From NCBI GenBank assembly GCA_963682175.1, contig OY821782.1:31455741-31519740 (forward strand): a stretch of DNA of 64,000 nucleotides. The letters are read 5' to 3'. Numbering within the stretch: position 1 is the stretch's first letter; each line of letters begins with the position of its first letter. Made by a program: the position numbers and the translations under genes. Below the pieces are notes generated by a model. That model saw only the letters and a list, made by a program, of their open reading frames with translations, had not been told where the DNA came from and did not search any database. This document shows, one piece after another, positions 34,743 through 45,998 of the stretch. The stretch is from Triglochin maritima. Taxonomy: Eukaryota > Streptophyta > Magnoliopsida > Alismatales > Juncaginaceae.

Positions 34743-36795
34743 TGAAGGGAATGTGTTCTAAAAGTTTTACTTTTAAATGTCAATTATTATGAATTGAATG
34801 AGAAATCATTTTGTTCCTTGTTTATGTTATTCGTCTTTTAGAAGTGTTAAGGAAGAACCTCTTGGTCCTTAACCGTAGAGCTCTAAAAGATATTGGTTTA
34901 CATAAAACAAAAGATATTCACAATCATGGTAATTAACATGGGACATTAATTACCGAGTTAAGATTGTCGTGATTGGTCATAGATCATTGTAGCTCTACAA
35001 GTGAGTGACAACACGGGTACACAAAAGAGGAAGATATTACTTTTGTATACTTAATAGACCTAATAAGTAAAATATTATAGAAATGTGTTTCTGTGTCATT
35101 AATATTTTACTGTGTCCTTGGTCCTTTGATATGAGACTTATATCCGATCACTTAAGAAATACTTGATTAGACTAATGTTTTAAGCTATCGATAAGTGTAG
35201 TGTAAAGGCATTGGTTGGTCAAATATGACTTTCGTTGGAAAAGATAGTTAGTCAAAAGATTATCATTACCCCTCTTAATTGAGTGATGATATTAGTGGGC
35301 CCCTTGATAAAGCAAAGTTATAATGTGCACAATGTGATTTGAGTTAAGTCACATATTTATAATTAGCTTAAAGAGATCAAGAAATAAATACTAATACAAA
35401 GGTGACACAATACTACTTTGTGTGTATTCTTAATATCATGAGGCAAGGGACGGACACAAGTGGTGCACTCCATCACTAAATGGATCGGGTTTTGATTCAA
35501 GCGGAATTAAGACATCTAACTAATTGGGAGCTATAATGTGTAGCTAGATACCGCTTATAGCTTGTGATATTAAGTTCTTAATATCATTGTCTACTTAGTT
35601 TAGATCCTCCTATAGGTCACACCACAAAACTGGGAAACGAGAAATGGGGATTTTGAGTTCATAAGATGTGTCGGGTTTCATGTAGAAAATATGACACATG
35701 GGGTGAACAAGCAAAATCAAACTTATGTTGTGATTAATAACATAATTAGAATCTAAATTAAATTCATATGTGATGTAAATATTATGGGGTGTAATGATTT
35801 ATTATTACATAGGATAATATGTTACATAAGTTATGAATTTACTACTAATCCCAAAGTGTCAAATTTTGTAGGGGTTAAACCGAAATTTGACAAGTCTGCA
35901 GTACAGTGCACAAACGGTCGACCAGTTAACAGTAAACGGTCGACCGAACGTGCACGGTCGACCGGACACGTCTCGACTGATAACAGGGAATTTTCGTCTG
36001 TTCGGAACGGTCGACCGAATCTATCGGTCGGTCGACCGAACATTGCGATGAAATATTTTATTATTGCGAGCGGTCGACCGAATGTTGAACAGTCGACCGA
36101 AACTTGGTTCGAGCGGTCGACCAAACCTCCAAACGATCAACCGGTCCAGACGGTTTTATGCAGAATTAATTTAAGAATTAATTAGATCATGCATGGAATT
36201 GGTCCATAATTGATTTAATTCGTGGCTGAGATTATTTATTAGTAAATAAAGGATGGTTAGATGGAAGTTTGCATGAAATCATGGGCAAGAGGTTGCAAAT
36301 GAATAGGTAATTTGGAGAGAACTTACAAATACAAGTTTATCTCATTACCTCATTAATCAATTCATTGTTTTTCTCACGCAAAAACTCTCTCCATAATTCT
36401 CCACGAAATTTCCTTAATTCTTAAGTTTTGTTTTAGTTTTTAAGAGATCATCTTCTCAAGGGAACTAAAGAGGGGTTAGTAATTAGATTCTAAACCCTAT
36501 TGGAGATTGAGAGGCTAGCTCTTCTCTCTCCAATCTCGTTTAGAGTTTGGTGAATACTCGGAGGCAATCCACCGGGCAATTCAACCGTCAACGCAAGTCC
36601 GGATCTTCGAGAGGTTTTAGAGAACCTCTAGGTATGATCCTCTTTACACTTGTTTGTTTATTCTAATGCATGTTAAACAATTAGGATAAACAAATACATG
36701 TCTATATGAAAATCGAAGAAAATATGAATACTACGATCCTATATGTTTATAAAATTTCGAAAATATATACATACTATAGGGCATGAAATCCAACA
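34743..36795 (+). mobile_element. Solo LTR J of an unrelated LTR retrotransposon
   Basis: 2053 bp, TGAAGGGAATGTG to AAATCCAACA, flanked by perfect CTTAA duplications (34738-34742 and 36796-36800); pol reads through when it is removed. Repeated CGGTCGACCGAA-type motifs lie at 35910-36125. A second, broken copy lies at 41217-49860. The family is not identified. Confidence 0.92.
35910..36125. repeat. Cluster of CGGTCGACCG palindromic motifs in solo LTR J
   Basis: About ten copies of GGTCGACC/CGGTCGACCGAA variants in roughly 215 bp, centred on the GTCGAC palindrome. Similar but diverged motifs occur in the second copy (42800-43170) and in solo LTR K (51620-52190). Confidence 0.75.
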
Positions 36796-36800
36796 CTTAA

Positions 36801-39345
36801 GTGTTTGGATCATGGTATAATCTATCATACTCTGATAGTTCATGGGTGAGTCATATCCATGTGGTACCCAAGAAGTCAGGCGTGACGGTTGTTGACAATG
36901 AGCATAATGAGCTTATCCCAACACACCGGCAAACTGGCTAGCAAGTTTTTATTGATTTTTGCAAGCTCAATGCGGTAATGCGGAAAGATCATTTCCCGTT
37001 GTCATTCATTGATCAGATGTTGGAAAGGTTAGCCGGACATGAGTATTATTGTTTCCTTGATGGATACTCCGGTTACAACCAAATTCCCATCGCCCCCGAG
37101 GATCAAGAGAAAACCACCTTGACTTGTCCATTTGGCATGTTTGCCTACCGTTACATGCCCTTTGGGTCATGTAATGCGCCGACAACGTTCCAAAGGTGTA
37201 TGATTGACATCTTCTCCGATTTGGTAGAGCGTTTCCTTGAGATTTTCATGGATGACTTTTCCATATTTGGTGCTTCCTTTGATGAGTGCCTTCGTCACTT
37301 GAGCCTTATCCTCAAGCGATTCCGTGAGAAGAACCTCACTCTCAATTGGGAGAAATGTCACTTCATGGTGAAGTGAGGGATTGTACTTGGACATGTGGTC
37401 TTCAATAGGGGAATTGAGGTCGATCCCGCCAAAGTGGGTCTTATTGCTAAACTCCCACTGCCACGTAATGTGAAGGATATTCGTGCCTTTTTGGGGCATG
37501 CTTGATTCTATTGGTGGTTCATTCAGGATTTTAGCAAAATTGCTCGACCTCTCACTATCTTGTTGGCTAAGGATGCCATTTTTTAGTTCACACCGGATTG
37601 CCACCATGTTTTTTTGACCTTGAAGAAAGAGTTTACTTTAGCTCCCATAATTAAGGCACCGGTGTGGACTGAACTCTTGGAGTTAATGTGTGATGCATCT
37701 AACTTCGCTGTTGGAGCAGTGCTTGGGCAACGATTGGAAAAATTACCTCATGTGATCTACTATTCCAATAGAACACTCAATGATTCCCAATTGAACTACA
37801 CTGTGACCGAGAAAGAATTCTTAGCGATCAAATTTGCTTTGGAGAAATTCCGGTCGTATTGATTGGTTCCCACGTGATTATCTATTCTGATCACACAACC
37901 ATCAAGCACCTCATGGCGAAGAAAGATGCAAAATCCCAACTCTTGAGATGGATCTTGTTGTTACAAGAATTCAATCTTGAGATTCGGGACCAAAAAGGGT
38001 GTGAAAATGTTGTAGCGGACCACCTGTCTCGTCTTGAGACCACCAACCCACAGGACCAAATTATTAATGACAAATTTCCTGACGAGCAGTTATTCACGAT
38101 CAAAGATAACCCTTGGTTTGCGGACATCGTGAACTGCCTCGTGACCGAGCAACTTCATGTGGGTTGGTCAAAATCTGACCAAACCAAATTTAAATCTTAT
38201 GTCATATTCTTTCACTGGGATGATCCCTACCTATTCAAATACTTCTCTGACCAAATTTTCAGGCAGTGCGTCGCAAATAACGAGTTCCAAAGTGAGCTCC
38301 AATTTTACCACTCTGAGGCATGTGGAGGACACTTTGGAGCAAAGAAAACTGCCGCCAAGGTGCTCTAATCTGGATTCTACTGGCCTTCTCTTTTCAAAGA
38401 TGCTTATGAATTTTGTAATCAATGTGATAGGTGCCAGCACCTTGGCAGGATTAGTCGACGTGATATGATGCCATTGCAAAATGTCTTTGTCGTCGACATC
38501 TTCGATGTGTGGGGCATCAACTTTATGAGTCTTTTCCCGAATTCGTCCGGGAATGTTTACATTCTGGTGGTCGTTCACTATGTGTCTAAGTGGGTTGAGG
38601 CTATCCCCATAAAGACCAATGACAACAAGGTGGTCACCAAATTCTTGAAGGACATTTTTGCACGATTTGGTACTCCTCGTACCATAATCAGCGATAAGGG
38701 TACCCACTTCTGTAATCGCTCCTTTAAAGCGCTTATGAGGAAATATTCGATCACCCACAAGCTTGAGACCCCATATCATCCGCAAACTAGTGGGCAGACG
38801 GTTAATTCCTCGAGAAAGGATTGGTCAACTAAGTTGAATGACGCATTGTGGGCCTTTCGCACCGCATATAAGACCAATTTGGGTATGTACCCATATCGAG
38901 TAGTGTGCGGCAAGGCATGTCACCTACCCGTCGAGCTTGAGCATTGTGCTTTCTGGGCGATCAAGAACCTGAATATGGAACTCGATCAAGCAGGGGTGTA
39001 ACCTAAACTCGACATCGTGGCATTGGAAGAGCTACGCCATGATGCGTATGAAAATGCCAAAATTCATAAGTCTTGAGTCAAGATGTTTCACGATCGCATG
39101 ATTATGCGAAAGGTGTTTACGGATAGGCAAAAAGTGTTTCTCTACAATTCCCGGCTTCATACGTTTGCGGGTAAGCTCTGCAATCGCTGGTCTGACCCTT
39201 TTATTGTCCAACCGTATTTCCTCATGGAGCGGTTGACATCTTGAACCTAGGGAATGGAGACGTGTTCAAAGTTAATGGACAACGCCTCAAACCTTACTTG
39301 GAGGGGGCACCAACTGAAGTCGAGGAGGTCATGTTCCTTCATTAA
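36801..39345 (+). pseudogene. Athila-like pol: reverse transcriptase, RNase H, integrase (degenerate)
   Basis: After the LTR J insertion pol continues: HVVPKKSGVTVV, then RT (36978-37373) with FCKLNAVMRKDHFPL, FLDGYSGYNQIPI, MPFGSCNAPTTFQRCM and the catalytic FMDDF, ending in a TGA. RNase H (37614-38040) has [24 protein letters not shown] and [10 protein letters not shown], then VADHLSRLE. The integrase zinc region [10 protein letters not shown]...FCNQCDRCQ lies near 38310-38440. In the core the first catalytic Asp is changed (WGINFM, usually WGIDFM), ISDKGTHF keeps the second, and the segment holding the catalytic Glu is deleted after QTSGQ. The C-terminus reaches FKVNGQRLKPYLEG. Several stops. 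This is the only pol in the window; no envelope-like frame follows. Confidence 0.9.
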
Positions 39346-40989
39346 CCTCTCTCTCACTCAACCATTCATGTTCCTGCATGAATGGTTGAGTTTTCATGTT
39401 TGTATAAAGTTAAATTTGAAAGAAAAAAATCAAAAAAAGAAAGAAAAAGAAGACAAAAGACTCCTTCAGTGAGCATTGATTGTTGTAGGCCCCAACCCTT
39501 CTGTATTTGGGCTCATTTCTTTCACATATTCGTATACCTTCTTTAGCACCTCACAGGTTTTGAGGGAATTCAGGTTTATGTTCATTAACATAGCCATGAA
39601 CTTTCCTTTGCGCTTCATGTTAGTGAGATCTTTTCTTTTTCATGCATAAATCCATGTAGTATCATTCTCACATTCAATGAGGACAATGCATGCAGTTGGT
39701 TTGGAAGGGGTATTTTACGTGTGTATATAGTCGAGTCTGTCTCATTTTCTTTTATGTTCTTTCATTTTCTTTTGTGTGTATTGTTAAGGTCATGTTAGTG
39801 TACTGCATTTAATATTGATATATCTTCTTGCCATAATCCTTGGGTGACTTGTCTTCTTTTGCTTGCCTAGCGCTTTAAATTTTTACATTTTTTTTCAAAA
39901 TCTTCATGTTTTTGCAAAAGAAAATGTTTTGTTGGTTTTGCGTGTGTTTGGCAGCTACAAAACTGTTGAGAGGCAAAAGTAAAAAGAAAATCTACCAAAA
40001 TTGTCTTGAACATGATGCACTAGGATATCTAGTATACCGGCTTTAGGTTTTATCTCGTCGTTAGAATGCACCATGGTTTCCCATCAGGGGACGAGTAATT
40101 ATAGGGTTTCAATACTCAAACATTTAAAGGAGTCCACCCTGAATCTAGTGACTCAAATAATTTGTCTGTTAGTATTAGGAAGTTTGTTGTAGTCAATGAC
40201 TTTTTAACTCCTGTTGTGAGACATTAAGTGTAGGGATTTTGGTTCATGTCTAGATAATAAATAAGTGAGTATGTGTTCTCTCTTCTCGTACGGCTCCTAT
40301 CACTCGGGAAATTAGGTCTGATGGGACTTTATGCCTGGTGTTTTCGAGTCATCTGACTTGGTATGCACCGACCGTACTCCCATTAAACGAGTGGTAGGGA
40401 TTGCCCTATGTGGAGATGTGGGGAAATGTGTACGTGATAGTGTAAGTCCTCATAGACAATGATGCACAAAACCTAAATCTGAGAGAATTACACACCAACT
40501 AGAAGAAAAAAAGAAGAAAAAAAAGAAAAAAAAGAAAAAAAGGGTAATGCAAATAAGAACCTTAATGGTCTTTAAACTTTGTATCATTTGAGGATGTTAA
40601 GGTTGTCCATGTATTTCACTTAAATCCTTAATTAACTTGCACGAATGATTCATTAGGCTAGGTGTGTGAATTGATTACATATATAGAGGTGGCTCGTAAA
40701 ATTACCATATCCAATGATCGACAAAAATGAGTCCATCGAGTCAAGTGCTTGGTTGAATAATGTATCTATGTTCGGATTTTGTGAGTATATCCGCTGAAAA
40801 CCCTCACGAGACAACACTCCTCCTCCTTGGAAACATTGAGGTTTAACGGCTTGTTGCACGTGCTAAGTGCAACCATGATTTCTACGAAAGTGAGTTAGGA
40901 TTTCCCTGTTTTTCGCATGTTTCACTTTTCTTCATTTTTCTCTTTCTTTGTTTTGCTCAGGCTTAGCAAAAGATAGGTGTGGGGGTATT
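39346..40989 (+). other. 3' non-coding module after pol, with hairpin and PPT
   Basis: A perfect 14-bp stem with a 6-nt loop (39357-39370 / 39377-39390) starts 12 nt after the pol stop. The rest is colinear with 4130-5722: degenerate G tract near 39697-39716, PPT 40975-40989. Confidence 0.7.
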
Positions 40990-41216
40990 TGATTGACATC
41001 ATATCATGCATACATTTGTTTCTTATATCCGTTACCTTTCACCTAAACAATGATACGTAACGAGTTTAATGTTTAAGTTTCAGGAATAAGCAGGTTTGAG
41101 GAGAAGACACACAAAAAGGACTCAAAAGCAAGGAAAAGGACCGAGTTGCAATCCTTGGGTACTGAGATGCAAGTGAGAATGACTTGGACGTAAGACCAAA
41201 GGACCAATGAGATCTG
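40990..41216 (+). repeat. 3' LTR of composite I, first part
   Basis: Begins TGATTGACATC after the PPT and is cut after about 227 bp. It resumes at 49861, with about 0.9 kb of the LTR (palindromes and promoter) missing. Confidence 0.8.
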
Positions 41217-43548
41217 GTGTTCCGTTGCTCGTCGATCGCCTACCGATTTGCCTCCAAGTGTTACCAAACTCTAAACAAGATTAAAAAGAAATGAGCTAGT
41301 CAAGCAATCTCTAATTAAGCTTAGAATCTAGCTAATAACCCCTCTAAAAGCTCCTGAGATTTTAATCTCCAAAACTTAAAACTATTAAGAGAATTTTCGT
41401 GGTGATTAAGGGAGAGAGAATTTTGCATTAATTCTTATGAAACAAGTAGGGTGAGAGGACATATTTATAGCCTCCCAAATCACCCACATCAAGAACTATT
41501 CTCTCGCCATGATATCTTGTTTTTCTCTCCTAAAATTAATCACAATTTGCCATAAAAGCATCCTAAAAAACATTTGATCAAATTTGGAATTAATCCAACC
41601 CATGATCTAATTACACTAGTGCAGAAAAACCCATATACGTCGGATATACATGGGTATAGACGTCGAATTTCGGCGGTCCAAGTACCCGACGTATATTTCC
41701 CCGTCGCATATTCCTTGTTGTATAGACGTCGGCTATATATGACCGATGTCTATACAGTGTATAGACATCGGCTATATACGACCGACGTCTATTATACGTT
41801 CAATTAACCCAAAAATACATTACATCCTATATCGGGCATTCTGCACTCACATTAATCAAGCCCAAAATCTCCAGTGCCCCAAGTGCCAATCTTTTGACAA
41901 ATAACCACGAATATCAAGGCCAACATGCCTAGGTGCCCCAACTCGTTCGCGTTCAGCAGTAAAGGAGTGGTGTAGTACATCAACCACACCAACAAAAATA
42001 AATTCTCCGATGTGGGACTAAACTATTACGCCCTATAGATGTCGGATATATAGGTTGACCGACGTCTATACATACAACACGACCTATAGACGTCGGTCAT
42101 GCTATACATCCGACGTCTATACATTGAAATAACAACAATTAATAATAAAAATACGCCCTATAGACGTCGGGTACCCTATATAACCGACGTCTATACATGG
42201 GTAAATAGTAAAAAAAATATTGCAACCATTTTAAACCCAAGTGCCAATTTTTTGACCATTAAATATATATATATCTCACTTGCATTTTGTAGTGTGATAC
42301 CAAACTCCCATTTAGAAGTAAAGGAGTGGTGGAGTACTTTAACTCCACCAATAAAAAACTTTCTCCAATGTAGGACTAAACTTCAACACATGTGACCATA
42401 CACACACATGTGTACAACACACATGTGATAGTTACATTGATGTAACTATTTTTAAAACCACGTTATTCTTATACAAAATAAATTCACATAAATTCTTACA
42501 CGAAATAAATCCCAAAAAATTGCGTTATTTCTTATACAAAATAAATCCACATAAATTCTTATACGAAATAAATCCAAAAAAATAAACAAAAAATATTTTC
42601 TTCTTTGAGGAGGTATAGACGTCGGTTATACTAAAAAACTGACGTTTATACAAACCTGTGGACGTCGGATGTCCAAACATCTGACGTCTATACCTATAGA
42701 CATCGATTTTTTTTATATCCGACGTCTATTCGGTCACGTCTATTGAGCATTCTACACTAGTGTTATTCTCTTAATAATTCAGGCAGAAATCGTGTTGTTC
42801 GGTTAACCGAGATTTCCATTTGATCGACCGAACCATTCGGTTTTAACACACGTTCAGATGACCGTGAGCTAGACGATCGACCGAATATACATGAGAAAAA
42901 TTCCCTGGAAAATTTCGGTCGATCCACGTCTCGCTTCGGTCGACCGTTGACCCATCAAAATTTCTCTTGGTGAATCTCTTCGGACGACCGTTTACCAAAA
43001 ATGTCACTTTCGGTCTACCAAAAATATCCCAAGACATCTCCTGGATATTTTCCTTCAGTTGACCGATCCCAATTGTCTAGGCACTCCAGACAATTTCGGT
43101 CAACCAATTGTGTTATCCGTTCCCCGTTCGGTTGATCGTTCCTAAGAAACCTCGGTCGGCCGGACCCAAAATGGTTTACCGTGTTGACCCCGATTTTGCC
43201 TTTGTCAAATTTTGGATTTATATCCAACAAAATTTGATCTTTACGGGTTTTTTGCAAATTCATATCTTATGCAATATATTATCCTATGTGATATTAAATT
43301 ATTACACTCCATAATATATACACCTTATATGAATTTATCCATGATTCTATTTATGTTAATTTTCGTGACATATTGATTTTATTGATTCACCACATGTGTC
43401 CCTTTTCACATAACCCATACACATTATATGAACTCCAAATCAAGCTTCTTGTTTCCCAGTTTTGTGGTGTGGCCTATAGGAGGATGCAAGCTAAATTGGT
43501 AGCGATATTAACCACTTAATATCTCAATTTATAAGCGGTATCTGTATC
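41217..43548 (-). mobile_element. Second copy of LTR J, minus strand, main part
   Basis: Reverse complement of the region equivalent to about 35560-36600 of solo LTR J, missing its last roughly 190 bp, and carrying the CACTA insertion at 41614-42762. Further pieces lie at about 43640-44036 (opposite orientation) and 49676-49860. Confidence 0.82.
41614..42762. mobile_element. Non-autonomous CACTA-type DNA transposon
   Basis: 1149 bp with inverted ends CACTAGTGCAGAA and CACTAGTGTAGAA (12 of 13 match), flanked by TTA (41611-41613) and TTA (42763-42765), the 3-bp duplication expected of CACTA elements. Both subterminal regions carry many TATAGACGTCGG / CCGACGTCTATA motifs arranged as facing pairs. 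The interior has a duplicated segment (about 41950-42030 and 42310-42385) and A/T-rich tandem repeats (42450-42590). No transposase frame. It sits in the second LTR J copy. Confidence 0.93.
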
Positions 43549-43639
43549 GTCATAACAATGTAATTCAATCTGTTTATATCCTGTAAATTTTACAGGGGAG
43601 GAGTCTTATATTTTAGTACATTAAAGAAACCAATTCAAA

Positions 43640-44036
43640 ATGTTAATGTAAAACATTATGGAATTGTGTTTTGTGTCATTAATGTTTTACTATGTCTTGG
43701 ATCCTAAGATATGAGACTTATATTTTTCACTCAAAAAGTGCTTGATTTGATTATTGTCAAAAACTATCAATGAGTTTAGTGATAAATGCAATAGTTGGTT
43801 GAACATGACTTGTGCTGGAAAAGATAGCTAGTCAAAAGATTATCATTGCCCCTCCTAATTGAGTGATGATATTAGTTGGCCCATTGATAAAGCAAAATTA
43901 TAATGTGCATAATGTAGCTTGAATTAAGTTACATAGTTATAATTAGCTTAATGAGATCATGAAATGAATATAATACAAAAGTGACACATTTCTACTTTGT
44001 ATATGTATTCTTAATATAATGACCTAACAAATCCAC
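43640..44036 (+). repeat. Inverted piece of the second LTR J copy
   Basis: Matches 35065-35450 of solo LTR J in the plus orientation, while the rest of this copy is on the minus strand. It is bounded by viral sequence on both sides (43549-43597 and from 44045), so it was inverted or recopied during the viral rearrangement. Confidence 0.75.
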
Positions 44037-44044
44037 CATATCAC

Positions 44045-44485
44045 TTGGTACAGATTGGAATGGTTAAAGAAAAAATCTATAATCCTAGCAAGGTTATGGA
44101 CGCAAAGCTTGAGAAGAATGCTCTTTTTGATATCTTCAGTCAACAACTACTTACTTTAATTAACAAAGTATTTAGTTACGGCAAAACTGACAAGATAAAA
44201 ATAAATCTTGCCACTACAAATTGCTTAATGGTCTCCTATTCTCATAAAGAAATGAGTGTTGATGATTATGACAAGCTACAGGCCTACCAGAACCAGCTCA
44301 TCAAAGAACAAATGTTCGGTCGCTATCATCCCACCTTATGCCAGAAGATAAGGTCGAATATCAAAAAGAAAGATATTCTTCGAGAATGCTTCAAGTGTGC
44401 CACTACGGCAGCCTTTGAAGAGACATTTATTACTTCCTCAACATCCACTACCTCTCCACTATCTGAAGAGAATTTGCTAAAGTAA
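44045..44485 (+). pseudogene. Probable C-terminal part of the caulimovirid transactivator (ORF VI-like)
   Basis: 146-codon open frame ending at TAA 44485, immediately before the promoter, which is where the inclusion-body/transactivator frame ends in caulimoviruses. It has basic KKKD stretches and a Ser/Thr-rich end, but I see no diagnostic motif, so the call rests mainly on position. Its upstream part is lost at the junction near 44036, and the ATG used may not be native. The family member normally enables re-initiation on polycistronic RNA. Confidence 0.5.
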
Positions 44486-44504
44486 CAGCACTTTACTTTA
44501 AAGC

Positions 44505-44560
44505 TACATGTGCGTAAGCAATGACGCACCTTGTAACCTTTCCAATACACTATAAATTGG
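44505..44560 (+). promoter_or_regulatory. Pararetroviral pregenomic RNA promoter
   Basis: TGCGTAAGCAATGACGCA (TGACG-type activation-sequence-like element) lies about 25 bp before TATAAATTGG (44551). A CT-rich initiator region follows near 44600. Position between the transactivator end and the leader matches the 35S-type promoter of caulimoviruses. Confidence 0.75.
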
Positions 44561-45161
44561 GAGTTATTGTTGGTGAGAGGGGACATCGAAAAAAGAAACC
44601 CCATTTTCTCTCTTCTCTCTCTTATTGAAAAATATGTGTGAGTAACACCCATATAGGGGAATGTAAGGAGTGTTGTAAGGGCCCATACCAGGTCCTCTGT
44701 AATCTGCTTATACATGGAATAAAATAGTAAGTTTGATCTTAAGTCGAAAGATTAAATGTCTGGTTCTGAATAGTCCTGGAGGCTAGTACCTAGTGAGGCA
44801 GGAGGCCGTTTTTGGGAACGCTTGGATTGAACATTGGCAAAGGAGTTGAAGCAAGAAGAACAAACACAGGTTCTATTTCATCATAATCACCTTACAGAAA
44901 GGCAGGTATGCACTTTACTTCACCTTACAAAGTACCCTATAGTCTTAAAATAGTCTTCAAGAAAAAGAATAATTGAATCATTTTCCTTACAAATGACTAG
45001 AAATTTAGGACATTTTAATCCTATCAATAATCAGAATCATTTAGAATCTGAACAAAGTAAAATAAGTCTTATTTCCATAAGCCTTTGCAAGTCAGTCAGA
45101 CTACACTTAAAACGTAATGAACTTTAAGTGTAAGATTCTCGTTTCGTTCCGTACCTTGGTT
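44561..45161 (+). other. Pararetroviral leader with AATAAA
   Basis: Non-coding leader. AATAAA at about 44719, where a leader polyadenylation signal is expected. It ends in a 52-bp block (45110-45161) repeated at 45926-45977 with one mismatch; only the second copy continues into the primer site. Confidence 0.65.
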
Positions 45162-45711
45162 ATTTCATGTAACCTAAGAAGTGAAGAATTTCTTCTAAAA
45201 TCCTCACAACTGATTTCAGTTTAGGTTATTTTAGTTGTAAGGAAATCCTTCACCCCCTTCTAAAAAGGTAGGTGTTATTGGTTTCCTTAATTCTATGAAA
45301 AAGAATTCTAAAACTAAGAAAACGGAAGTAATTAATATTAGCCCCAATAAAATCCAACTTTTACAGAGGGGGAGGGATAGTATTATTAAGTTCAAAGAAA
45401 TAAATTTTATTTGTCAAAATCTAATCTTTGATATAGAAAAGAAATCTAATATTGAAAAAATATTAGATTTAGTTTGCTCTGAAAATCCATTAGATCCTGA
45501 AAAGACTAATACTAATGTCTCTTCAAATACCTTGGTAATCTGTGTAGGATATTGCATGTGTCCTGTAGAATTGATTCACCAATAACACCTACCTTCTTAC
45601 AACTCTCCAAAGATCATAGTAATTAATATTACCTAAAAGATTAAGTGAAGGAACTGAACCAATCAGTGAAGATATACCTTTAGTGGAACTACGGGTAGTC
45701 TAACCTCTGTT
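45162..45711 (+). pseudogene. Scrambled viral segment with a pol fragment
   Basis: From about 45262 to 45585 an open frame matches the connection between protease and reverse transcriptase of caulimovirid pol (block CSENPLDPEKT). Its first 28 bp duplicate the last pol bases kept on the minus strand at 46999-47027. After 45540 it breaks into scraps: a copy of the CAATAACACCTACC block and a 23-bp copy of the transmission-factor gene (45599-45621). 45162-45261 is not identified. Confidence 0.65.
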
Positions 45712-45925
45712 ATGAATTCATGTAACAATTTGAATCAAATAACGGGACGATGTTTGTTAGGAATCTATAAACTTTTATCATATTTTGGTTTAAGTAAAGA
45801 TCCTAGTATACAACTCTCCAAAGATCATAGTATCTACGGACAGTTCTCCAACTTTTTAGAAGGGGGGGATAAACGGGCAGTTACAACACTTGGAGACATA
45901 CAAAAAAGGAAAAGTACTTAACTTT
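45712..45925 (+). pseudogene. Transmission-factor (ORF II-like) fragment, plus-strand copy
   Basis: N-terminal part with the CNNLNQITGRCLLGIYKL and YFGLSKDPS motifs of the caulimovirus ORF II protein. It is nearly identical in inverted orientation to 49589-49400; this copy has seven G in the run near 45863, the other six. It ends abruptly before the duplicated leader end. Confidence 0.75.
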
Positions 45926-45973
45926 AAAACGTAATGAACTTTAAGTGTAAGATTCTCGTTTCGTTCTGTACCT

Positions 45974-45989
45974 TGGTATCAGAGCCATG
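45974..45989 (+). promoter_or_regulatory. tRNA-Met primer-binding site of the pararetrovirus
   Basis: TGGTATCAGAGCCATG, complementary to the initiator tRNA-Met 3' end, the standard origin of caulimovirid minus-strand synthesis. It lies just before the movement-protein ATG. Confidence 0.88.
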
Positions 45990-45998
45990 TTTGTTTAA

